A DNA stretch of 64,000 bases, from the NCBI GenBank assembly GCA_940337035.1, contig OW679203.1:77949061-78013060 (forward strand). The letters are read 5' to 3'. Shown in pieces: positions 12,441 to 23,400 of this stretch. The notes below the pieces were generated by a model, which saw only the letters and a list, made by a program, of their open reading frames with translations, made no database searches and was not told where the DNA came from. The stretch comes from Agriotes lineatus. Taxonomy: Eukaryota > Arthropoda > Insecta > Coleoptera > Elateridae. Made by a program: the position numbers and the translations under genes. Position 1 is the stretch's first letter. Every line of letters starts with the position of its first letter.

Positions 12441-14492
12441 TGTTTTTGTCTATATTTTTATATTTATATTTAATAGCAATTTCTAATACTTTGGCTCCCA
12501 GTTTAACCTTATTACATTTCTCCCAGATAGATGAGAAAATGTTCATGCTGATCACAATATGTTCAGTGGTAGTACCTTTGTCGCTTGAAGTGACCGCCGG
12601 ATTATTTGAATTTCATTCTTTAAATTAATCCACTAGCCATAGTAGCGACCTTAAAGATATTCCAAAGGTTTAATGACTGAAAGACAAAAACAACAACCAA
12701 TATGGTAATTTAAAGCGCAAAATAAAGATAAAATAATAAGTTGTTTACGGATATGCCGTTCCTTGAAACACCGGTCTACACAAATTCCTGGCTTCTCTAG
12801 GCAATTACCACAAAGATATGAGACCCTTCTTTACATTCTTTATTGAACAACATATGCATCTCTTACTTTTCTAGTTTGGAACAATTTTTGAATAGCGCGT
12901 TGCAGGAGATAACCGTAGTTACTACCCTCGGACAACGTTAGTCTATTTAAAAAAACTACAATCTGTTCTCGAAATCATAGCAACCTTAGGTTCTTGTTTG
13001 TCTCTTTTATGTAAACATATGGAACCATACGTTTCTATAACAATGAGTAGCTTTCCTAGCCATAAAATGGTACCCTGTTCGAATTTACCGCGCCGCGATT
13101 TTCGTTTCGATCGTGACGGCGCATTTCAGGCACCTGTAATTCCTTCTACCGCAGTGTGTTAATTTTGTGCCCTTCCCAAATTTTGAATGAAGAAGCTGTG
13201 CTTGGTAATATACTAGTGCTCTCATCGATTCCAAACAAGAGTGCCTTTTCTATCAGAAAACTCTATTCTTTTCGAATAGTCAACTAGAAAAAAAAATATG
13301 ATAAAAGACATCCCTCCACCCGTGTATAAACTACCCCTTTTGAATCTTATACCAACTTCTGTTAAGGTCATCTAACTCAGCGTAAAAAATGCGTAGAAGT
13401 ACAGCAAATTTGCTCTATATGTATTGTGTGTTTTTCTAGTAACCTCTTAAGCACGTTGCTACTTTAAGAGGAAACTGTGGATCGATGTTCATATGAACTG
13501 TTTTGTTTATTTTAATCTTGAGAACACATCCTTAGAATAGTGGCGTGCAATTGTTAAACACCCTGTTTTTAATTATGTAGTATGCTACACTTTGAGCTGA
13601 TTTTTAAAATGTGGAGACACTGACGTCACTTTAAAGGAAAATTCAAAATTCTAAGAACGAGTCGTACAATTTATATCAATCAGGCAAGGTATTTAAGATG
13701 CTAATAACGTGAAGAGCTCCTTGTCAAATGAATGGAATTAGTATTACTTTAATACCTAAACAAGTTTCTATTTTCCGAAACGAGTGCTAGCCATTAAGAA
13801 ATAATTATAGCTTTAGGACAGTTGAAGTTGGTTAATGCGTTGTTATTTCCGAATTGAGGTTTAAGGGTGTCGATGTTATTGAACAGTGTCATTAGAATTC
13901 ATTATGGAAAATTTAAAACTAGCAAGGTTAACGATTTGCTCATGTCGCTCTCTAGGTTGGAAAACACAAAAAACCTGTGGAAAGCAGTTGGCCGTGAGAA
14001 TTACAGACGATATACCTAGAAATAAAAGAAATGCAGACGTCATTTACGTTCAAAGTTTATATATTTTTCGTTTCTGTTTATAGTCAATAACTTCTGTTCA
14101 TTTAAATTAGTTTTAATTACTATATGATAGAAACATAAAAAAGTATTATCAGGTTTAACGATCAAATCTTGACTTCAGTACCGCATGGAAAATAATTGAT
14201 CAGGCAGGCTATAAAAATCTAAATAAGATATTAATGTTAGTACTAAACTGTTTATAATTGTAAATAATTTAAAACGTCGATTTAGATAAAACACTGTATT
14301 GAAACAGACATAGCTTGCTATTGTTTTAGATGTATTGTTATATAGTCATTTGTTTTTTCAAAAAAAAACGTTGCTGTGAATATTTAGCTTTACTAATTAT
14401 ATTCCAAATGGGATTATTCGAAAAATAACAAACGCAACAATTGATTTTATTATGAAATACTAGTTCCAAGAAAGTAATCCCCGCATTTTCAG
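12441..14492 (+). other. Rest of Ir76b intron 1, nothing recognised
   Basis: Unique AT-rich sequence between the tandem array and exon 2 of Ir76b. A signal-peptide-like reading exists at 12,540-12,628 (MFMLITICSVVVPLSL) but it has no usable donor in phase, so I do not call it an exon. A hairpin related to the one at 1,682 lies near 13,441-13,470. If exon 1 is not at 6,689, a missing N-terminal exon should be sought here. Confidence 0.4.
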
Positions 14493-17400
14493 GTGTCCTC
14501 ATCTCAAAACGGGAGCAACTTCAGACTCTGGCAAAAGAACTTAAAGGAAAGCACTTTCGCATTGCTACGTTGCAGGTAAGATTACTGTTTGGTAGCTTGA
14601 GAGCAGTTGCTGACGCTTGCATTTTCAGAACTACCCCCTCAGCTATGCTACGGTAGAAAACGGAACGTTGGTGGGGAAGGGGGTGGCTTTCGACTTCATC
14701 AGGTATATGAAGGAGAAGTATGAATTCGACTACTCCGTCGTTATGCCCAAAGAGGACGTCTTGGGCACCAACCAAACCGGAATTTTTGGAATGCTCCATT
14801 CCGGTGTAAGTGAGCTTGGCCTTAGTAAATATAAATTGTCATCCATTATCCACGAAAATGCCACCATACCGTATCATTTTCACCAAATTACCTTAAAACC
14901 TAGTAAACAAGCTGCCACCAATGTTGAAATTACAGGCAATGCTATACGGCAATTTCAGGCGTTGGAAATGACGTGGGTATGGAAAAGTTTTGTGGAGTAA
15001 ATGACTTCAAAAACAAAAGAAAACGCTTCAGAATTAAGGTTTTTCTGTTCCATTTATTCCGCGAAATTATTGGTTACTGATCTACTGCTCGCGTGGCTCC
15101 CAAACAACCGTTTTACTTAGAGCCGATAATTTGATCGGTTTTTATAATGAAAGCAACTCATGTTAATACGACCTTCAAGACTTGATAAATGAGAAGAAAA
15201 TTGCCCATATTTCTTTGGAGGAAAACCTTTCAAATCGAAAAATGCACTGTCAAAAGTAATTACTGAATTTGATTAACATTGATAAAAGTTTTTGTTTATA
15301 TTAATTCAAAAAATAGAGTTCTTATGGCTATATTGTATTTATATTACGGCGAGCAAAAACTTCTGACTTGTTATGAAGGATTACCAAACTAGAATGTAAT
15401 TATGAGCACGCGATATACACTATCTTCAAATATTGTTCTTATGATCAGGGACTTCAGCCTTTGGGCACATAATTATCCGCCATTTTGTTTCTACAGAAGT
15501 TTGATATGTTTATATGACGAAGCTTATATCCCATCTAATATTTCGATAAATCTTTCGTTCGTAATATCAAATATGCCAATCTTCTATCACGTCCATATTA
15601 ACATCTTGAATCGATACGTGCCTTAAATGGCATCAATAACAAATTAAGCATCCATTAAACTTTGAATTTGAAGATTGAGGTACATAGAAAAACCATTTCA
15701 CATATTTCTTCAATTCATGGTATACCGGGTGTCCATTCTCAATGTCGAACATAGGCAATTAACATCTGTGCATTCACTCGTTCTTCATTGAAATAATTAA
15801 TTTTTCTGTAGATAATTTTAACAGACGTTGACAGAAAATATCTGATTTAAGCCAACTAAATACCAATTTTTTGACAAATGCTATCGAACTTGGCATAATA
15901 TATTTAAAATTCCCAAGTTTTAAATTAAAATTTTAAAATAAAAATCGCATCTTGAATATTATTATTGGTATCATTTGATGCGTAATAATTTTATCTTTCC
16001 ATTGATACCATTACCTTCCCTGTAAGTTGAATTGGCGAGCAGGAATCGGCAAAAACGTTCAATACAATGTTATTCGCCTATGTTCGACTTTGAGAACGGA
16101 CACCCGGTATAGTTGGATTTTCATTTGCAAATGAGAGTTTGGGATTAAATTCAGTCATTCTTCATATATCATAATAGCGACACCACACATCACATTACCT
16201 TCGTCAAATAAGTGATTTATCTGTTAATTAATGACATTCTAAATGATGACACAATAAGAAAATCCCACAACACTTAAAGATCCGCACCAATTCTATTAAT
16301 TATGATTTATGGCTACCCAACGTGCACCTTCACAAAATCTAATGTAGACAAATTCACAAAAAAGTTCTATGTTTAATTGACAGTAAGACAACTGCATGAC
16401 AGATAAAGCAAAAGTAAAAGATATCACTGGACATAACACGAGAAAAAGAAATGGAATATGGAATAGCGACTAGAAAAAGAAAGATAAGCAGGAATGACAC
16501 AGACAATTGAGAAAAGTGACGAAACCTGGCAAAGGTTCACATAAAATGGTCGATACACAACAAAAAATAAGAAGGCGACGAATTTTAAGCAAAGTTTCAC
16601 ATGAAAATGTCCAGTACAATATCACCTCATATGATGATCAACTGAGATGTTTTAATGGTTTTAAGAGTCTGAGTTGTGAGCCCGGTGCATGCGGTCGTGA
16701 TTTTGCAGCACTGAATTGGTAATCAACGCGCGCCACACGCGCTACAAGTGAGCTAATTTTATTTTATTTAAATTGTCGTTAGTTTGCCAAATCTCACAAA
16801 TTTCTGTTAAAACTCTACTTAAAGGGGGCTCTTCAAAAAAGAGCCCCTTAAATAAACAATCACGTAACAGCAAATCTGCCTCAAAAAGTATGCTTGAAAT
16901 GGATTGCGAAGACGTGCCACAGAACAGCGACGCTGGTTCCACCTCCGATAAGAAAAGGAACAACAATTCACCCACAGCTGTATCTCCAAGGAAAAAGTTT
17001 TTATTTACGAATGAAGAACTCCTATCCAAAAATAAATACTATCTTGCTGACCAAAACGTTCTACAGCACACAAATGATTCCTTGGAATCGACTGAACCAA
17101 GCAAAGAACCACAAATTATTAAACAAAAAATTCCTCCAATTTTGTTACATAATGCTACAGACTATCAATCAGTAATCAAAGATTTAAAAGCTAATACATC
17201 GAAGGAATTTACTACCAGTTACAAAGGCGATTTTTTGAAAATCACATTAACATCAATAGACGATTATCGGACACTGACCAAATTTTACAACGCCAATAAT
17301 GTTAAATATCATTCGTTCAATAACCCCGCTGATGCACCCATGTCAGTTGTAATACGTCACGTCCCTTGCTCTATCACTACCGAGGAAATCAAAGCAGAAT

Positions 17401-20400
17401 TGGTGCAGAAAGAACTGCCTGTAATTAGCGTCACTCGAATGCTAAGTAAAAATAAAAACCCGATTCCATTATGTGTTATTAATTTAACAAAGAACGACAA
17501 AGCAAAGAAAATTTTTGATGTAACAACGCTATACCACTGTATTGTAACTGTCGAGCCAAAACATAAGAACAAAGACATACCGCAATGCCAGCGATGCCAG
17601 CGTTACGGGCATACTAAAAATTATTGTAAATTGGACCCCCGTTGTGTAAAGTGCACAGGGAACCACTACTACAAAGATTGTCCAAAACTAAAAACTACGA
17701 AGCCACAGTGCGTGAACTGCGGCGAAGAGCATCCCGCAAATTACAAGGGTTGCTCATACTATCGATCTATTTCTTCGGCTCGACAAACAGTTAATAATAA
17801 TTTACCTAACCGACATTCTAGACTAAGAGATGGTACTTCCTACGCCCAAATAACGCAAGAAAATCATTCAGATCACAATCACACACATACTCCTAATAAT
17901 ACTGAAGAAAATTCAACTGCAACTAAACTTATAAAAATTTTATTAGAATTTCTGGCTCCACATATGGACCAAATTAAAACACTTTTAGCTTCGCTGTTAC
18001 CCTCACTACTTCAAAATGTCTGCAAATAACATGCAAAATCCCTTTAATAATACAATTATTGTAAACTGGAATGCGAACGGCATCAAGACACAACGGTCTA
18101 TATTTATTGCATTCCTGGCAAGACACAGCGTCGATATAGCTTGTGTAAGTGAAACACATCTAATACCAGACGAAAACTTCAAAATTTCTGGATACAACAT
18201 TTACAGAAAAGACAGAGATGCTCTTATAGCTTCAGGTGGCGTTGCAATTATAGTTAAAAAGCAGCTGAAAGTCGTACCATTATTGGAACTCAACCTATCT
18301 AACTTAGAAGCAATTGCAGTTAAACTCACTATAAACAATAACAGCAATATAGTAATAATATGTGTTTATAAACAACCCAATAAGCAACTAGCCGAACAGG
18401 ATATCAATATCCTACTAAGCCGAAGTGAACCTACCCTTGTCATCGGCGACTTTAATAGTGAACATGTACTATGGGGATGCCGTGTTAGCAACCCAAATGG
18501 AATACGATTGCATAATTACTCCTCTAATAATGGAGCACAAATTTGTTCCCCTACTGAAAATACCTACGTTCCCTATCGCACCGATCACAAGCCCGACATA
18601 TTGGACATCATTGCATTGAAAAACTTCAACCTGCCGATCCACCAAACAGTACTACCCGAGTTAGACTCCGACCATTTACCTGTCTTGATCTCATTTGTTT
18701 CAAAACCGGAAATATATTCACCACCTCAGCGGTTAATCAAGGGTATAGTTGATTGGAAAAACTTCTCGGAAAAAATAGATGCAAAGATTAAGTGTCCTTC
18801 CTCTATAATGACTACAGCTGATATTGATACTGTCATCGAGGATTTTACCATTAAAATAAAAGAAACTATATCTGAATCCACTACTACCATAAAGCATCGT
18901 CGTCCGAATAACTCCATGCATCCACCGATGGACATTCTGAATAAAATCAAAGAAAAACACCGATTAAGGCGATTATGGCAACGAACAAGGGATCTTCAGA
19001 TTAAAATCGAACTAAATAGAATATCCAGACAAGTTAAGTGGGAACTAGATAAATATCGAATCGATTCCTACTGCAAGTACATACAAGAGTTGGAACCAGG
19101 GGATCCCTCTATGTGGAGAGCTACTAAACGCATTCTAAAAGAACCTTCAACCATTCCAGCACTAAAATTAAATAATCAAGAATTCACGACTGACAGTGAG
19201 AAGGCTAACTTGTTTGCAGACTACCTGGAGACTGTGTTTACAACTAACCAGACGCAGCATAACGCCAATTTTACAGATCAGGTTACTCAAGCAGTAGATG
19301 ATATTCCACCCTCAATTATTGAACCCATAGTTCCCACAAGCCCAGAAGAATTGAGAACATTAACACAGAGGTTAAAAATTAAAAAAGCTCCAGGTAGAGA
19401 TGAAATATCTAACATCATACTACGCAACCTAACTAACAAAGCATTCGCTTTGTTAGCAACAACATTCAATAGTTGCCTGCGACTAGGTTATTTTCCCAGC
19501 CATTGGAAACACGCCGACATCATTTTATTTCATAAACCTAGCAAAAATCCACACGAACCCTCCAGTTACCGTCCTATTAGTCTTCTGTCAAGTCTTTCTA
19601 AACTGCTGGAAAAAATAATCAAACTTAGACTGGCCGATGAACTTCATAATCATAACATCATCCCAAAGTTTCAATTTGGATTCCGGACCAACTATTCTAC
19701 CACACACCAGCTAATCAGACTGTCAGAAATCATAGAACGAGGATTCGAAGAGAAGAAATATACTACAATTGCTTTTCTTGATGTAAAACAAGCATTCGAC
19801 CGCGTCTGGACCAAGGGTTTAATCTACAAATTAATTCAGCTACCACTTCCGTCATACCTTGTTAGGATAATCTCCTGCTTTCTAACAAACAGAACGTTTA
19901 TGGTTAAGGTACGCGACAAGACATCAACTCCCAGGACAATAAGAGCAGGAGTACCTCAAGGGTCTGTTTTAGGCTCAATACTATACAACTTGTTTACATA
20001 TGACATTCCAGAACCTAAAAATTCGTCTCTATCGATATTTGCAGACGATACTGCCATAATAACGCAAAGCGATAATTTAATAACATCCGCGGCAATGTTA
20101 CAAGATGCTGTTAACATACTGATAGAATGGTTCAATCAATGGCACATAACCTTGAATCAAAGTAAGTGCGTTTGCAAGATATTTACACTGAGAAGAGTAG
20201 TGGAGCCCCCTAATATCACAATCAATGGCAAAGCAGTCTTATGGAGTCCTAAACAAGTACCTGTCAAGTATCTTGGTGTTTTTTTCGACTGGAGGATTAA
20301 CTGGAGTGCCCACATACAAAACAAAATAAAAGAGTGCTATGTTAGACTAAACAAACTATATCCAGTCATCAACAGAAAGTCTCCTCTCAAAGTGCAGTGC

Positions 20401-23400
20401 GGGATATTGATTTATACATCAATACTACGACCCATAATAACTTATGCATGTCCTGTATGGTGTGCAGTGTCTCCAACACATATTCACAAACTACAGGTAT
20501 TACAAAACAAGGTGTTACGTATGGTAGTTGGGGCGCCATGGTTCATTAGAAACTCTCAGGTGCATAAAGAACTGGGTATGCCAACAATAGTGCAGTTTAT
20601 CAGAAAACTTGCAAAAACATTTTTCGCAAATATTAATTCTTGTCCAAGTGCTCGGTATTATTCTCTCGGTCAACAAGGACTTCACGTGCGCCTCAAAAGA
20701 CGCCTTCCACAGGATGTCTTACTAACGGATGACAGTGATTAACATAACATTGCTCCTATTATACGCATCAAATCATGTTTTCTTTCGAAATAACTTTTAG
20801 TTTATTTTTAGTTTAGTTTTAGTTATCACTGTTAAATCTGAAACCTAGTAATTAGCACATTATGTCTTATTATTTTTTATAACGGATAACGGTTCCTTCT
20901 GTAATAATGTACCTTATATAATTTCCTGTTAGTTTTAGTTATTCATTCTTAAAAATTTTCTATATTAATCTAACCATGCATGACACTGTATGTCGAACTG
21001 GTAAAATAAATCACAAAAAAAAAATGGTTTTAATATAACTTCAAACCACTTCGCTCCTTCTTCTTTGTTTCTCTGGTTATCATTATATCCAGCTTCATTC
21101 GTTTGAATTGTAAATGTAGCAGTGACGAAGTGCCCATGGGATGGACTCAGCAACGCAAAAGATCTCAAACGAGACCTTTATAAAAATATACCATCTTTAA
21201 GACGAATTGATACAGAAAGGAGGCAGCTTTCGAAGCAGTTGGAGAAAAGGGGGAAAAAGGGCGAAATACAGACGGAACAATTATGCAAAACGTGGTTAGT
21301 TACCAAGTTGGAAGAGGACTACGAATAGTGTAAAGGAATAAATAGAAAGGCTAAGACGCTCAGAAGGTCGAAAAGCATGGCAAGACGTGGAACAACATCT
21401 AGGAGGAACAAGGTGCATAGTGCGTCATTAAGTCGATAAGAGCAAGCACTAACGGAAACCAATTCTATATATCAACGAAGAGACCTGGTAGAAATATGAA
21501 CAGAACAGTGAGGGAGAAGGATCAAGTCTATTGAGAATGATGAGGCTGCAGGACTTGAGGGCATCGTGTCGGAACTCATCAAAGACAAATCAGAAAAACT
21601 AAAAAGCGTAATACAAATAACGTTTAAAACGACCATAGACGACAAGGGACTACAGATAGAATGGAAAAAAGCGTATATAATCTCAATCTTCTGCAAAGGT
21701 AGTCGAATAGCTTGCGAAAATAACAGAGCGATAAGTGCACTAGTCACAATGGGAAAAATATACGAAAAGATAGTGAAGAACACAATTTTATTGAAGAGCA
21801 AAGACAGGAAAAGATATGAGCTGACTAGGCAGGATTTACAGCCGAAAAGTCGATGATCTATCACTCATCGAAAATAATAAAGCAAACAATAGGGTAGTAC
21901 ACTTAAAATATGTAGATTGGAAGAGAACATATGGCATAGTCCTGGGGAGCTTGTGATACGGATATGGAAAAGATAGAAGTGTACCCCGAAATGAATACCT
22001 TCTTGTTCTACCTCTTCTTTAAATAGTTAGCCTTATAGCCTGTTTTAATCAACTTTAATTGTCTTGCGATGTTGAAATCCAACACTCTGTCCATCACTTA
22101 AATGGTCTTCCTTGTGGACGTCATGTTTCAGGTTAGACATCTCGTCCAATTCTCAGGTGACATCATGGATATGTATTACTTCCAGTTTCGTCTTCTTCGT
22201 CTGGTCTATCTGACGATATCTGGTACATTCACTACCTATGCCATCGTTTGTGATTCTATCGTTCAATTTGTTTTCAGTTGTAACTCACATTTCATTGAAT
22301 ACTTAACAACGGAAAAATCTTGGAAGATCTAATAGTTGAAAAAAACTTAAAAGATATCGGGCGTCGGACAATTCAAGTACATAGAGTTCACCATCACAAA
22401 AGACGCAATCATATAAGATGAATTAAAAATAGACATATATAATAACTTCACGCACATTATCAACAACACAAAAACAATGATATACAATACAATTACTCGT
22501 AGTATTATAATTTATGGAGCCGAGAATTGGGTGACACATAAGAAAAACAAGAAAAAATAATAACAGAAGCGGATGGGTTGTTGTGGAGTACCAATGGATT
22601 ACAGAATAATGAATGAGAACATTCGAAGAAGGATGGAAGTAAATAAAGACGGTACTAGATGTACAAAAGAAATGACCGACACGTAAGAAGAACGGGAGAG
22701 AATAGATGGGTCACCGACTGGAGTACCATAGGAAAAAGTGCAAATCCCAGACGTCATGACGATGTGCAGTTGGCAAGAATGTAGGGAAGAGAATCCTAGA
22801 AAATGGAGAGTGAAACGGTGGAGATCGTGGTTGGGGGAATGAAGACATCATCAGCTGTACACTTTTACAATATATTTACTATTTTAATGGAGTGTATATG
22901 AGGTTTTAACTACTTAGGTTCGTAACAACACTGTCAGTTTTAAAGTAAACAATGAAAGAAATGCTTCTATATAAATCCCAATATATAAAACAAAGAGTTA
23001 AACCAAAACGTATCGCTCCCATGGTTAATCAAATCCTTCATCTTGACCCATTATGTGGCAAGGACAAATTTCAAGTTATATCTTCTTATTTATATTCGTC
23101 CTAATGCTTTTCTAGAAAATTACAAATGGGTATCTTAGATCTACTGGCTTTACCCCTTCTTGGTTCGTTGAATTCCATTATATAACGTCAGTCATCGTTG
23201 CGATCTGATCACAGCTTATCTTTCAAGTTCGTTTCACTACGTCACCTAATTGCTTATTATTGAAGTTATCCTTCCACTAGTACATTATGCGGTTGTTTAA
23301 TTTTCTAAAGTGATTATAATCGAACAAGAAGGTAATGTTTTTATAAGCTCTTAACAACTGGTTGAATACTTCAAAGTTCTACACAACAATCGTCTTCTTT

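Larger units (their letters stand above)
16665..21022 (+). mobile_element. Full-length jockey-clade non-LTR retrotransposon
   Basis: A 4.36 kb element flanked by an 11 bp direct duplication. It has a 5' UTR of about 225 bp, a gag-like ORF1 (16890-18029), an endonuclease plus reverse transcriptase ORF2 (18016-20742) that overlaps ORF1 by 14 nt, a 3' UTR of 270 bp and an A tail at about 21014-21022. Both frames are open, key residues are present, and the duplication is perfect, so the insertion is recent and could be active. ORF organisation, the HPANYKGC third knuckle and lack of an RNase H domain fit the jockey clade. It lies in intron 3 of Ir76b in the same orientation as the gene. Confidence 0.92.

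Noticed and set aside
12540..12628. Signal-peptide-like frame as Ir76b exon 1
   Set aside because: The hydrophobic start is tempting, but no donor in the required phase follows before the TAA, and the flanks are decayed array sequence.
14806..15000. Continuation of Ir76b exon 3 past 14,805
   Set aside because: A strong GTAAGT donor follows HSG, and the downstream peptide has no IR similarity, while EADVAAAF at 24,729 continues the domain in phase.
16773..16889. Longer ORF1 starting at 16,773
   Set aside because: The first codon there is TTG. The first ATG in frame is at 16,890, and nothing suggests non-ATG initiation.
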